The notes: generated from the sequence alone by a model not told the origin. DNA of 64,000 nt from Amycolatopsis dendrobii (GCF_014145675.1 NZ_JACGZW010000006.1:186001-250000); one strand, 5' to 3'. Shown: positions 31,583-40,626, counted from the stretch's first letter. Translations and numbers: made by a program.

Positions 31583-32622
31583 GCGCACCGGTCAAGGACA
31601 TCCAGACCGCGGTGGACGGCGAGTTCGTCAAGCCTCCGCTGGGAAAACGGCTCGTCGGGGCCAACACCTTCTGGATCGCACTGGTGCTGATCGCGCTGAT
31701 CGCGGTCTTCACCGCCATCGCGCCCGCCGAGTTCGCGACGCTGTTCACCTTCCAGACGCTGCTGATCGAAACGTCCGTGCTGCTGGTGCTTTCGGTCGGC
31801 ATGACGTTCGTGATCATCACCTCCGGCATCGACCTCTCGGTCGGGTCGGTGCTGATCTTCGCCGGGATGGTCGCGGGCAAGACCATGGAATCCCTCAGCG
31901 GCGGCGACGCCTCGCACGCCGGCTGGGGCGTCATCACGGTCGGGCTCGTCGCGGCGGTGCTCGCGGGGACGATCTGGGGCCTGATCAACGGGTTCCTCAT
32001 CGCGGTGGCGGGCATCCCGCCGCTGATCGTCACGCTCGGCACCATGGGCGCCGCGCTCGGCGTGTCGTACCTGCTCAACGGCGGGTCGGACGTGCGCAGC
32101 GTGCCCACTGAATTGAACAAGACCCTCGGTTACGGCACGTCGTTCGGCGGGGTCCCGAACCTCGTGCTGGTGGCCGTGGTGATCACGCTGATCGGCGCGT
32201 GGCTGCTGCACACCACACGGTTCGGCCGGTACACGTTCGCCGTCGGCTCGAACGCCGAGGCGGCGCGGCGGTCGGGCATCGGCGTGACCGCGCACCTGCT
32301 GAAGGTGTACCTGCTCACCGGTTTCCTGGCCGGGATCGCGGGTTTCATGTCGCTGGCGTACTACGCGTCGACCACGATCTCGGCGCACACCAACGACAAT
32401 CTCAACGCCATCTCCGCGACGGTGATGGGCGGCACGAGCCTGTTCGGCGGCGTCGGCTCGATGCTGGGCACGGTGATCGGGGTGTTCATCCCGGCCGTGC
32501 TGAAGAAGGGCTTCAACATCACGCACGTGCAGGACTTCTGGCAGATGATCGCGGTCGGCGCGGTCCTGATCGCGGCGGTCTGGTTCGACCAGCGCCGCCG
32601 CCGCAAGCGCAACTCCCGCTGA
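31579..32622 (+). CDS. Sugar ABC transporter permease (CUT2/RbsC-like)
   Basis: 347-aa membrane protein with about 9-10 helices. RbsC-family marks are FVIITSGIDLSVGSVLIFAGM, GIPPLIVTLGTMGAALGVSYL and the coupling region ISATVMGGTSLFGGVGSMLGT. The N-terminus has about 30 polar residues. The start codon overlaps the 25-codon ORF. It forms the channel of the LacI-controlled importer. Confidence 0.93.
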   Translation: MSAPVKDIQTAVDGEFVKPPLGKRLVGANTFWIALVLIALIAVFTAIAPAEFATLFTFQTLLIETSVLLVLSVGMTFVIITSGIDLSVGSVLIFAGMVAGKTMESLSGGDASHAGWGVITVGLVAAVLAGTIWGLINGFLIAVAGIPPLIVTLGTMGAALGVSYLLNGGSDVRSVPTELNKTLGYGTSFGGVPNLVLVAVVITLIGAWLLHTTRFGRYTFAVGSNAEAARRSGIGVTAHLLKVYLLTGFLAGIAGFMSLAYYASTTISAHTNDNLNAISATVMGGTSLFGGVGSMLGTVIGVFIPAVLKKGFNITHVQDFWQMIAVGAVLIAAVWFDQRRRRKRNSR

Positions 32623-32653
32623 ATCGGTCCCCGAGTACAAAGAGGTGCTTACG

Positions 32654-33655
32654 ATGAAATTCAGCAAGACCGTCCTCGCCGCGGGGACGCTCGCGTCCGC
32701 GGCGATGCTGGTGGCCGCGTGCGGGTCCGGGCAGGTGGGACAGAGCGGGTCCGGGGACAAGCCCGGCGGCGACTCCGCGAACAGCAAGAAACTCGCGCTG
32801 GTGCCGGGCGTGCAGGCGGAGCCGTTCTACATCTCGATGCAGTGCGGTGCGCAGGAAGAAGCGAAGAAGCTCGGCTACGAGCTGACCACGCAGGCGCCGC
32901 AGAAGTTCGACGCGGCCATGCAGACGTCGATCGTCAACGCGATGGGCTCCAACCCGCCCGCCGCGCTGCTCATCGCGCCGACTGACGACCAGGCGATGCT
33001 CGCGCCGATCCAGCAGGTGCACAATCGCGGCACGAAGATCGTCGAGGTCGACACTTCGCTCAAGGACAAGAGCGTCGCGGTGTCGTCGGTTTCCTCGGAC
33101 AACGCCGAGGGCGGCAAGCTCGCCGCGCAGACGATGGCGAAGCTCGTCGGCGACAAGCCGGGTTCGGTGCTGGTCCTCGACACCATCGCGGGCACCTCCA
33201 CCACCGCGGCCCGTGCGAAGGGGTTCGAGGACGAGCTGAAGAACCATCCGAACCTCAAGTCGGTGGGCATCCAGTTCACCCAGAACGAACCGGATCAGGC
33301 CGCGTCGAAGGTGACCGCGGCGCTGGCCTCGACACCGGACCTCGTCGGCATCTTCGCCACCAACCTCAACACCGGCGAGGGCGCGGCGACCGGCCTGCGC
33401 AACGCGGGCAAGATCGGCAAGGTCAACCTCGTCGGCTTCGACGCCAGCCCGTCCGAAGTGGACGGTCTGAAGAAGGGCGAGTACCAGGCGCTGATCGCGC
33501 AGGACCCGGCGCAGATCGGCACCAAGGGCGTCGATCAGGCGGTGGCCGCGCTCGAGGGCAAGCCGACCGAACGGGACCTGACCGCGCAACTGCACTCGAT
33601 CACCAAGGACGACCTGGACGCCAATTCGAAGTACTTCTACAAGCAGAGCTGCTAA
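32654..33655 (+). CDS. Sugar ABC transporter substrate-binding lipoprotein
   Basis: 333-aa exported binding protein. The signal and lipobox LVAACGSG (Cys about residue 22) anchor it outside the membrane. The mature part is a type-I periplasmic-binding fold (KLALVPGVQAEPFYISMQCG, VVSSDNAEGG-like KSVAVSSVSSDNAEGGKLAA, and NLVGFDASPSEVDGLK). The start at 32654 is preceded by AGAGG. A GTG three codons earlier is also in frame. Last gene of the operon, followed by a strong hairpin. The ligand is likely mannose or another hexose by context. Confidence 0.92.
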   Translation: MKFSKTVLAAGTLASAAMLVAACGSGQVGQSGSGDKPGGDSANSKKLALVPGVQAEPFYISMQCGAQEEAKKLGYELTTQAPQKFDAAMQTSIVNAMGSNPPAALLIAPTDDQAMLAPIQQVHNRGTKIVEVDTSLKDKSVAVSSVSSDNAEGGKLAAQTMAKLVGDKPGSVLVLDTIAGTSTTAARAKGFEDELKNHPNLKSVGIQFTQNEPDQAASKVTAALASTPDLVGIFATNLNTGEGAATGLRNAGKIGKVNLVGFDASPSEVDGLKKGEYQALIAQDPAQIGTKGVDQAVAALEGKPTERDLTAQLHSITKDDLDANSKYFYKQSC

Positions 33656-33668
33656 TCTCAGGCTCGAC

Positions 33669-33704
33669 GCGAAGGGGACTTTCCGCACGGAAAGTCCCCT
33701 TCGC
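33669..33704. terminator. Perfect 17-bp-arm terminator ending the sugar operon
   Basis: Arms GCGAAGGGGACTTTCCG and its exact complement flank a CA loop, 14 bp after the binding-protein stop. There is no long U-tract. Confidence 0.85.
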
Positions 33705-33756
33705 CGTGTTCGGCGCTAGTATCTACTCCCCCAGGTACCCGAGGGGAGGCTCGTCG

Positions 33757-34806
33757 ATGACCGAGAGTGCCCGGCTGCCGTGGCGCTCCCGCCCGGACGC
33801 CGTCGGCGTGCTCGGCGCGGCGCGGAAAGTCGCCGACGACCTGAAAGACGGCCTTTCCGGCGTCCGCGCCCGACGCGCCGCACACGGTCTGCGACGGCTG
33901 TTCGACGTCGCCGGGCTGGGGCTGTCCGATCTGTCCGGCACCCTGATGTGGTCTGGCCGCCCCGGCGCCGACGACGCCGTGTCCCAAATCCTGGACGACG
34001 TGCTGCACCAGGAAGAGCCGATCACCGTGCGTGGCGTGACAGCGGTTCCGTTGCACGTCCACGACGAACTGGCGGGCGCGTTGCTGCTGGTCGGCGAGGT
34101 CCCCGGCGCGGTGACACGGCAGGCGGCGGACCTGGTCGTCCAGTCTTTGGAACGGGGCCGGCTCGAAGCTTCGGCGGACCAAGCCGCGCAAGCCGAACTC
34201 CGGGCGCTCCGTGCGGAGATGTCCCCGCACTTCGTCTACAACGCACTCACCGTCATCGCGTCGTTCGTCCGCTCGGAACCGGACCGGGCCCGCGATCTGA
34301 TGCTCGATTTCGCCGACTACACCCGCTACAGCCTGTCGAGGCACGGCGAGTACACCGTCGTCGCCGAGGAGTTCCGCGCGGTGGAAACGTATCTCGCGCT
34401 GCAGCGCGCGGTGCTGGGCGAACGGCTCAAGGTGCAGGTGCGGGTCGCACCGGAGGTGCTTGCGGTGGCGGTGCCGTACCTGGTACTCGAACCCCTCGTG
34501 GAAAACGCGATCCGGCACGGCATCGAGCCGCGGTCGGGCACCGGGCTCGTCCAGGTGCACGGACAGGCGGAAGGGAACGACTGCGTGATCAGCGTCGAGG
34601 ACGACGGGGTCGGCATGGAGCCCGAGCGCGCCGCGGCCATCCTCGCGGGCAGCGGCGACGGCACCGGGCTCGGACTGGCCAATGTGGACAGACGATTGCG
34701 CACGGTCTACGGGGCCTGGTACGGGCTGACCGTGGAGACGGCGGTCGGCGAAGGCACCCGCGTCGTATTGCGCGTGCCGCGGTTCCAGCCGGGGGTGCTG
34801 CCGTGA
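33757..34806 (+). CDS. LytS-type sensor histidine kinase (soluble)
   Basis: 349-aa kinase without membrane helices. The N-terminal half (about 40-135) looks like a GAF-type sensor. Then comes a His_kinase domain with H158 in EMSPHFVYNALT and an ATPase with VPYLVLEPLVENAIRHGI, SVEDDGVGM and GTGLGLANVDRRL. The start at 33757 has GGGGAGG upstream. It overlaps the LytTR regulator (GTGA). Genes for two symporters follow, and such kinases are often linked to carboxylate uptake in actinobacteria. Confidence 0.92.
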   Translation: MTESARLPWRSRPDAVGVLGAARKVADDLKDGLSGVRARRAAHGLRRLFDVAGLGLSDLSGTLMWSGRPGADDAVSQILDDVLHQEEPITVRGVTAVPLHVHDELAGALLLVGEVPGAVTRQAADLVVQSLERGRLEASADQAAQAELRALRAEMSPHFVYNALTVIASFVRSEPDRARDLMLDFADYTRYSLSRHGEYTVVAEEFRAVETYLALQRAVLGERLKVQVRVAPEVLAVAVPYLVLEPLVENAIRHGIEPRSGTGLVQVHGQAEGNDCVISVEDDGVGMEPERAAAILAGSGDGTGLGLANVDRRLRTVYGAWYGLTVETAVGEGTRVVLRVPRFQPGVLP

Positions 34807-35558
34807 GCGGGCTGCGGGTGCTGGCGGTCGACGATCTCGCGCCGGCATTGGACGAACTGTGCCGGATGCTGCGTGAGGCGCCGGAGGTCGGCGAGGTCGT
34901 CGGCGCGAGCGACGCACTGAAGGCATTGAAACTGTTGCAGGCAGACCATTTCGACGCGGTCTTCCTCGACATTTCCATGCCCGGCTTGGACGGGCTGGAA
35001 CTCGCGTCGCTGCTGGCGAAACTGTCCGAACCGCCGGTGATCGTGTTCGTCACCGCACACGACGGGCACGCGGTGACCGCGTACGGCATCGGAGCGGTCG
35101 ACTATCTGCTCAAGCCGGTGCGCACGGAACGGCTTTCCGCCGCGCTGGCGAAGGTGACTCGCTTGGTGCCGAGCGGCCGTCGACAGTCCTCTCCGGACGC
35201 GATGGCCGCGCTGCCGGTCGATTCCGGCGGCCGCACCCGGTATGTCCGCCGCGACGACGTGCTGTTCGCCGAAGCCAACGGCGACTACGTCCGGCTGCAC
35301 ACTCGCGGTGGCGTGCATCCGGTACGAATGCCGATCTCGCGGCTCGAAGAATATTGGGAAGGCACTGGATTTACCCGCGTGCACCGCGGATTCCTGCTTG
35401 CGGTGAGTGCGGTGCTGGAACTGCGAAGCGATACGACGGGCGGATTGCTGGCGCACACCGAGGCTGGTGACGTGCCGGTGAGCCGACGGCACGCACGCGA
35501 TCTCCGGGACCGTTTGCTGGAAGCGGCGCAGCGCGGGCAACTCGGGAGCACCCGGTGA
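34803..35558 (+). CDS. LytTR-family response regulator
   Basis: 251 aa from a GTG overlapping the kinase stop. The receiver domain has D56 (AVFLDISMPGLDG) and K in DYLLKPVRTERL. The LytTR DNA-binding domain (about 145-250) includes YVRRDDVLFAEANGDYVRLHT and FTRVHRGFLLAVSAV. It pairs with the kinase before it and probably controls the two downstream symporter units. A 46-bp palindrome begins 18 bp after the stop. Confidence 0.93.
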   Translation: MSGLRVLAVDDLAPALDELCRMLREAPEVGEVVGASDALKALKLLQADHFDAVFLDISMPGLDGLELASLLAKLSEPPVIVFVTAHDGHAVTAYGIGAVDYLLKPVRTERLSAALAKVTRLVPSGRRQSSPDAMAALPVDSGGRTRYVRRDDVLFAEANGDYVRLHTRGGVHPVRMPISRLEEYWEGTGFTRVHRGFLLAVSAVLELRSDTTGGLLAHTEAGDVPVSRRHARDLRDRLLEAAQRGQLGSTR

Positions 35559-35576
35559 GCCGCCTGTGCTGCGCGG

Positions 35577-35622
35577 CTCGTGAGTGGCAATGCCGGTTAG
35601 AACCGGCGCCAGCACTCACGAG
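35577..35622. repeat. 46-bp palindromic repeat, copy 2
   Basis: It shares the CTCGTGAGTG ends and GCCGGTT/AACCGGC core with copy 1, but the 5-bp middle parts do not pair (GCAAT against GCCAG). It lies between the LytTR gene and the next small membrane protein gene. Confidence 0.85.
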
Positions 35623-35640
35623 CGTTGCGCGGGAGGTCCG

Positions 35641-35991
35641 GTGAGCCGCACCAAACGCGTCGCCGTTACCAGTCCGCAGACGAGGCTCGCCCGGTCGCGG
35701 CGCCTCGAACGCGGCCGGTGGCGGATGCCCCGCCTGCGCGCGCCGGAAGCCGAACGCGCGGCGGTGCTGTACCGGATCCAGCGCCGTCGCGGAATCCCCG
35801 CGCTGGTCGCGATGTTCGTGCTGGTGCTGGGTTTGCCGGTGCTGTTCTCGCTCGCCCCGTCGCTGGACAGCGTGCGGTTGTGGGGAATTCCGCTGTCCTG
35901 GCTGCTGATCGCGGTCTTGCCGTACCCGGTGCTGGCCGGGCTCTCGTGGTGGCAGCTGCGGCGAGCGGAGAAGATCGAGGACGATCGGTGA
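35641..35991 (+). CDS. Small two-helix membrane protein preceding a symporter
   Basis: 116 aa with a basic N-terminal half and two membrane helices (GIPALVAMFVLVLGLPVLFSL and IPLSWLLIAVLPYPVLAGLSWW). It ends in an acidic/basic tail. GTG start with GGGAGG upstream. Position and layout match the DUF485-like partner found next to acetate-type symporters, but sequence similarity to DUF485 is weak. Probably an accessory or regulatory subunit of the next gene product. Confidence 0.78.
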   Translation: MSRTKRVAVTSPQTRLARSRRLERGRWRMPRLRAPEAERAAVLYRIQRRRGIPALVAMFVLVLGLPVLFSLAPSLDSVRLWGIPLSWLLIAVLPYPVLAGLSWWQLRRAEKIEDDR

Positions 35992-36005
35992 GCGGCCCAG
36001 CGCTT

Positions 36006-36031
36006 GCGCCCCAATGCCACATTGGGTGCGC
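36006..36031. repeat. CCAATG/CATTGG hairpin, single-unit copy
   Basis: One unit, GCGCCCCAATG-CCA-CATTGGGTGCGC, 15 bp after the small membrane protein stop and 35 bp before the symporter start. It is the only single copy and the only one between genes of the same direction. Confidence 0.85.
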
Positions 36032-36065
36032 AACCGGAGCGGGCCGGAGGGGCGGGGCCGGATAG

Positions 36066-37778
36066 ATGGACATCGCGCTCGCGGTAGCGCCGGTCGTCCT
36101 CGTCACGCTGCTCATCGGCGTGCGCGGGGTCGCCGCCATGCGCACCACGTCCGACTTCCTGGTGGCGTCCCGGCGAATCTCGCCCTTCGTCAACTCCGCC
36201 GCCGTCTCCGGGGAATACCTCTCCGCCGCATCATTCCTCGGCGTCGCCGGGCTCATGGTGAAGGACGGCGTCGGCGCGCTCTGGTACCCCGTCGGCTTCA
36301 CCGCGGGATACGTCGCGATGCTGGTCCTCGTCGCCGCGCCCATGCGCAGATCCGGCGCGCTGACCGTCCCCGACTTCGCCGAAGCGCGCCTCGCCTCCCC
36401 CGCGCTACGCCGTCTCGCCGCGGTTGTCGTGCTGGTGATCGGAACCATCTACGTAGTCCCGCAATTCCGTACCGCCGGGCTGGTGCTCACCGCGGTCGGC
36501 GGGACGCCGTACTGGGTCGGCGTGGTCATCGCGGGCACCGCGGTCAGCGTCACGCTCGCGCTCGGCGGGATGCGCGCGGCGACCTACGTCCAGGCGTTCC
36601 AGTTCTTCCTGAAACTCGTGCTTTTCCTCGTTCCCGCGCTGTGGCTGGTGCTCCAGATCGGCGCCGAAACCCGCGACGCGAGCCTCCACCCGGTCGAGTT
36701 CACCCGCTTCTCGCACGCCACCCCGGTGCAGTTCGACCACGACGTCACCCTGACCTTCCGCGAACCCACCGCGATCGAGGACCGCGGCACAGTTCCGCCC
36801 GGACAACTGGTGGTGCACAAGGGAGAACAGCTCACCTTCGCCGCCGGTGCACAAGTCCCCGGCGTCAGCGGAGAGGTCGCGCTCGGCGGGCCGGACTGGC
36901 AGCGTCCGCTGCTGGAAATCGACAAGGGATACCCGCTGCTCGGCACCTGGGCGGTCCTCATCGCGACCGTCCTCGGCACGATGGGTCTCCCCCACGTCCT
37001 GATGCGCTTCCACACCAGTCCGGACGGTCGCGCCGCGCGCCGCACCGCCGCGATCACCGTGGCGCTGCTCGGGGTCTTCTACCTTTTCCCCGGCATCTAC
37101 GGTGTCCTCGGCCGGGTGCTCGTGCCGCAGTTGTATTTGTCCGGCAACACCGACACCGTGGTCGTCGCGCTCCCCTCGCAAGTCGACCACAGCTGGGCAG
37201 GGCAGTTGTTCACCGCTTTGCTCACCGCGGGCGCGTTCGCGGCGTTTCTGGCGACGTCGCTCGGGTTGCTGCTGGTGATGTCCGGCGCGCTCGCCTACGA
37301 CCTGATGCCCGGTGGCCTGCGCCGGCTGCGGGTGACGGTCGTGTTCGCCGCGATCGCGATGGTGCTGCTCGCGCTGCCGTCCGCGCGGCTCGACGCCGGA
37401 GTGCTGGTGACCTGGGGGTTCACCGTCGCCGCGTCTACGTTCTGCCCGCTGCTCGTGCTCGGCATCTGGTGGCAGCGGCTCACCGCGGCGGGCGCGATCG
37501 CCGGAGTGCTGACGGGGCTGGCCGCCTCGTCCGGGTCAATCCTGTTCGCGCTGGCCGGCCCCTCGATGCAAGGTTGGGTGGCGATCTTGGTCTCGCAACC
37601 GGCACCCTGGTCGGTACCGCTCGCCTTCGGCGTGATGATCACGGTGTCACTGCGCGGGCGCCCACCGTCCTGGGCCGGGGCCGCGATGCTGCGGCTGCAC
37701 CTCGACGAACGCCCTTCGTCCGCTTCCGGTGACCGTTCGTCAACCGTTCGTCGCGCGGCGAGGCGTTTGAGCCGCTGA
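36066..37778 (+). CDS. Sodium:solute symporter family permease (ActP/MctC-like, first copy)
   Basis: 570-aa membrane transporter with about 13 helices. SSS-family marks are RRISPFVNSAAVSGEYLSAASFLG, LGTMGLPHVLMRFHTSPDG and a late FCPLLVLGIWW. A long loop of about 110 residues between helices (around 210-290) holds PVEFTRFSHATPVQFDHDV and is larger than in the second copy. Predicted cargo is acetate, pyruvate or another monocarboxylate with sodium. The ribosome-binding site is weak. Confidence 0.9.
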   Translation: MDIALAVAPVVLVTLLIGVRGVAAMRTTSDFLVASRRISPFVNSAAVSGEYLSAASFLGVAGLMVKDGVGALWYPVGFTAGYVAMLVLVAAPMRRSGALTVPDFAEARLASPALRRLAAVVVLVIGTIYVVPQFRTAGLVLTAVGGTPYWVGVVIAGTAVSVTLALGGMRAATYVQAFQFFLKLVLFLVPALWLVLQIGAETRDASLHPVEFTRFSHATPVQFDHDVTLTFREPTAIEDRGTVPPGQLVVHKGEQLTFAAGAQVPGVSGEVALGGPDWQRPLLEIDKGYPLLGTWAVLIATVLGTMGLPHVLMRFHTSPDGRAARRTAAITVALLGVFYLFPGIYGVLGRVLVPQLYLSGNTDTVVVALPSQVDHSWAGQLFTALLTAGAFAAFLATSLGLLLVMSGALAYDLMPGGLRRLRVTVVFAAIAMVLLALPSARLDAGVLVTWGFTVAASTFCPLLVLGIWWQRLTAAGAIAGVLTGLAASSGSILFALAGPSMQGWVAILVSQPAPWSVPLAFGVMITVSLRGRPPSWAGAAMLRLHLDERPSSASGDRSSTVRRAARRLSR

Positions 37779-37850
37779 CGGTTTCCCTGGCTCGGAGTCC
37801 TCCCTACTGTGTCGCGGACCACATCCGCAGCGTCGCACAAGGGAGATCCC

Positions 37851-38201
37851 ATGAGCGCAGGCGACCCGTCCGGCGCCCCGCCGGACTCGACCTGGGAGCA
37901 GGTGCACGACAGCGCCGAGTTCCGCCAACTCCGCGGCAGGCTCCGCCGGTTCGTGTTCCCGATGGCCGGACTGTTCCTCGCCTGGTACCTGCTCTACGTC
38001 CTGCTCGCCGACTACGCGCACGGCTTCATGAGCACGAAGATCGCGGGCAACTTCACCGTCGGCCTCCTCTTCGGGCTGCTGCAGTTCGTGTCCACGTTCC
38101 TCATCACGTGGCTGTACGTGCGCTACGCCAACAAGAACCTCGACCCGCTCGCCGAGCGGATCAAGGACGACATCGAGAACCCGGCGAAGGAGGGCGCATG
38201 A
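37851..38201 (+). CDS. DUF485 membrane protein
   Basis: 116 aa with two helices (FVFPMAGLFLAWYLLYVLLADY and FTVGLLFGLLQFVSTFLITWLYV). It has the DUF485 signature of a Tyr-rich first helix, MSTKIAGN in the loop and RYANKNLDPLA at the end. GGGAG lies before the ATG. It overlaps the next gene (ATGA). DUF485 proteins are encoded with ActP/MctC symporters and are thought to assist them. Confidence 0.93.
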   Translation: MSAGDPSGAPPDSTWEQVHDSAEFRQLRGRLRRFVFPMAGLFLAWYLLYVLLADYAHGFMSTKIAGNFTVGLLFGLLQFVSTFLITWLYVRYANKNLDPLAERIKDDIENPAKEGA

Positions 38202-39829
38202 GCACGCTCGCCGCGAGCGTCGAGGGCAGCAACCCGACTCTCAACATCACGATCTTCGCGCTGTTCGTGGTCATCACCCTGGTGATCGTGTTCCGCGCGA
38301 GCCGCAACACGAAGACCGCGTCGGACTACTACGCGGCGGGCCGCGCGTTCACCGGGCCGCAGAACGGCATCGCGATCTCCGGCGACTACCTGTCGGCGGC
38401 GTCGTTCCTCGGCATCGCCGGCGCCATCGCGGTGTACGGCTACGACGGGTTCCTGTACTCGATCGGCTTCCTGGTGGCGTGGCTGGTCGCGCTGCTGCTG
38501 GTGGCGGAACTGCTGCGCAACACCGGCAAGTTCACCATGGGCGACGTGCTGGCGTTCCGGATGAAACAGCGTCCGGTGCGCGCGGCGGCAGCGATTTCGA
38601 CGCTCGTGGTGTCGTTCTTCTACCTGCTGGCGCAGATGGCGGGCGCGGGCGGGCTGGTCGCGCTGCTGCTGGGCATCGACGGCAAGGCCGCACAGTCGCT
38701 GGTGATCGCGGTGGTCGGCGTGATCATGATCGCCTACGTCCTGATCGGCGGCATGAAGGGCACCACCTGGGTCCAGATCATCAAAGCGGCGCTGCTGATC
38801 GTCGGCGCGCTCGCCATGACGCTGTGGGTGCTCGGCAAGTACGGCTTCAACTTCTCCTCGCTGCTGCAAGGCGCGGTCGACAAAGCAGGCCAGGCCGGCG
38901 AAGCGCTGCTCGGACCGGGCAAGCAGTACGGCAAGGACGGCACGACGAAGCTGGACTTCTTCTCCCTCGGCATCGCGTTGGTGCTGGGCACCGCGGGCCT
39001 GCCGCACGTGCTGATGCGCTTCTACACGGTGCCGACCGCGCGCGAGGCGCGTCGTTCGGTGGTGTGGGCGATCGTCCTGATCGGCGTGTTCTACCTGTTC
39101 ACTCTGGTGCTCGGCTACGGCGCGGGCGCGCTGGTCGGGCCGGACGCGATCAAGAAGGCGCCCGGCGGCGTGAACTCCGCGGCTCCGTTGCTGGCGCTGA
39201 ACCTCGGCGGCCCGGTCCTGCTCGGGCTGATCTCGGCGATCGCGTTCGCCACGATCCTCGCCGTGGTCGCGGGATTGACGATCACCGCGTCCGCCTCGTT
39301 CGCGCACGACGTCTACGCGAACGTGCTGAAGAAGGGCAAGGCCAACACCGGTTCGGAGGTCCGCGTCGCGCGGATCACCGCCGTGGTGATCGGCATCGTC
39401 GCGATTCTCGGCGGCATTCTGGCGAACGGGCAGAACGTCGCGTTCCTGGTGGCGCTGGCCTTCGCGGTGGCGGCTTCGGCGAACCTGCCGACGATTCTGT
39501 ACTCGCTGTTCTGGAAGCGGTTCAACACCCAGGGCGCGCTGTGGAGCATTTACGGCGGGCTGATCGTGACGATCGTGCTCATCGTGTTCTCGCCCGCCGT
39601 TTCCGGGAAGCCGGTCGACCCGAAGACGGGCAAGAGCGCGTCGATGCTGCAGGGCGTGGACTTCCACTGGTTCCCGCTCGACAACCCGGGTCTGGTCTCG
39701 ATCCCGATCGCGTTCATCCTCGGCTGGCTGGGCACGATCCTGTCGAAGGAACACGACAAGGCGAAGTTCGCCGAAATGGAAGTACGGGCGCTGACCGGCG
39801 CTGGCGCGGAAAAGGCCGTGCAGCACTGA
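38198..39829 (+). CDS. Cation/acetate symporter (ActP/MctC-like, second copy)
   Basis: 543-aa SSS-family transporter with about 13 helices. Marks are TASDYYAAGRAFTGPQNGIAISGDYLSAASFLG (shown in part), GTAGLPHVLMRFYTVP and ASANLPTILYSLFWKRF. Typical ActP length. It is the second gene of a pair with DUF485 and is closer to characterised acetate/pyruvate carriers than the first copy. A strong terminator follows. Confidence 0.92.
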   Translation: MSTLAASVEGSNPTLNITIFALFVVITLVIVFRASRNTKTASDYYAAGRAFTGPQNGIAISGDYLSAASFLGIAGAIAVYGYDGFLYSIGFLVAWLVALLLVAELLRNTGKFTMGDVLAFRMKQRPVRAAAAISTLVVSFFYLLAQMAGAGGLVALLLGIDGKAAQSLVIAVVGVIMIAYVLIGGMKGTTWVQIIKAALLIVGALAMTLWVLGKYGFNFSSLLQGAVDKAGQAGEALLGPGKQYGKDGTTKLDFFSLGIALVLGTAGLPHVLMRFYTVPTAREARRSVVWAIVLIGVFYLFTLVLGYGAGALVGPDAIKKAPGGVNSAAPLLALNLGGPVLLGLISAIAFATILAVVAGLTITASASFAHDVYANVLKKGKANTGSEVRVARITAVVIGIVAILGGILANGQNVAFLVALAFAVAASANLPTILYSLFWKRFNTQGALWSIYGGLIVTIVLIVFSPAVSGKPVDPKTGKSASMLQGVDFHWFPLDNPGLVSIPIAFILGWLGTILSKEHDKAKFAEMEVRALTGAGAEKAVQH

Positions 39830-39843
39830 GTTTTGCCCCGCCG

Positions 39844-39886
39844 AAAACCGCTGGGCGCCGCTTTCGCCGCGGCGCCCAGCGGTTTT
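39844..39886. terminator. Terminator between symporter and PEP-mutase-like genes
   Basis: Perfect 17-bp arms AAAACCGCTGGGCGCCG and complement, loop of 9, with TTTT at the plus-strand end and AAAA at the other. It can therefore work in both directions for these convergent genes. Confidence 0.88.
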
Positions 39887-40626
39887 CACGACGGCAGCTT
39901 CCCCTGCGCGATCCCTTCGAGCGCGCCTTCCAGCACCCGGCGGAGATACCGCCACAACCCGGCCCCCAGCGAAATCCGGGCTACCCCCAGTTCGGCAAGC
40001 CCGGCCAGCCCCGGACCGCCGGGAAGCGCCGAAGCATTGACCGGACCGCCCACCTGACGGACGAATTCGGCCAGCACTTCAGGCGAACGCACGAGAATCG
40101 GGTAGACGCAGTCGGCCCCGGCTTCGAGATACGCGCGCCCGCGAGCCACGGCGTCGGCGAGCACGGCTTGTTCGTCCGTTGCCCCGAGGAACGAATCCAC
40201 GCGCGCGTTGACCACCAGCCCGTCACCAGCCGCCCGGCGCAGCTCGGCGAGCCACTCCGCTTGCTCCGCCGCCGGTCGCAGCGCGCCCTTGCCATGGTCG
40301 GTGTCCTCGACGTTGCAGCCGACCGCACCGATTTCCTTCAGCCGGGCAGCGAGGTCCGCCGGAGCCAAGCCGTAACCGGCCTCGGCGTCCACGGTCACCG
40401 GCACCGCCACCGCGTCCGCGATCCGCTTGGCCGCGGCGAGCATCTCGTCCGCCGACGCGCCTTCGTGGTCCGCTTTCCCGAGCGCCGCCGCGACCGCCGC
40501 GGAACTCGTTGCCACCACCGGGAATCCGGCGGTTTCCACTGCCTTCGCGGTATCCGCGTCCCAAGCGTTCGGCAGGATCAACGGTTTCCCGGGCACATGC
40601 AGCGCCCGCAGCAGCTCAGCGCTCAC
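39886..40626 (-). CDS. Isocitrate lyase/PEP-mutase family protein
   Basis: 246-aa TIM-barrel enzyme of the ICL/PEPM superfamily. It has LILPNAWDADTAKAVETAGF, VTVDAEAGYG (metal site), NVEDTDHG and GLVVNARVDSFL. The KKCGH-type loop of true isocitrate lyases is missing, so it is likelier a lyase on a small oxo- or phospho-acid, or of unknown substrate. The GTG start overlaps the AhpD-like stop (GTGA), making a two-gene operon. Confidence 0.88.
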   Translation of the reverse strand: MSAELLRALHVPGKPLILPNAWDADTAKAVETAGFPVVATSSAAVAAALGKADHEGASADEMLAAAKRIADAVAVPVTVDAEAGYGLAPADLAARLKEIGAVGCNVEDTDHGKGALRPAAEQAEWLAELRRAAGDGLVVNARVDSFLGATDEQAVLADAVARGRAYLEAGADCVYPILVRSPEVLAEFVRQVGGPVNASALPGGPGLAGLAELGVARISLGAGLWRYLRRVLEGALEGIAQGKLPS

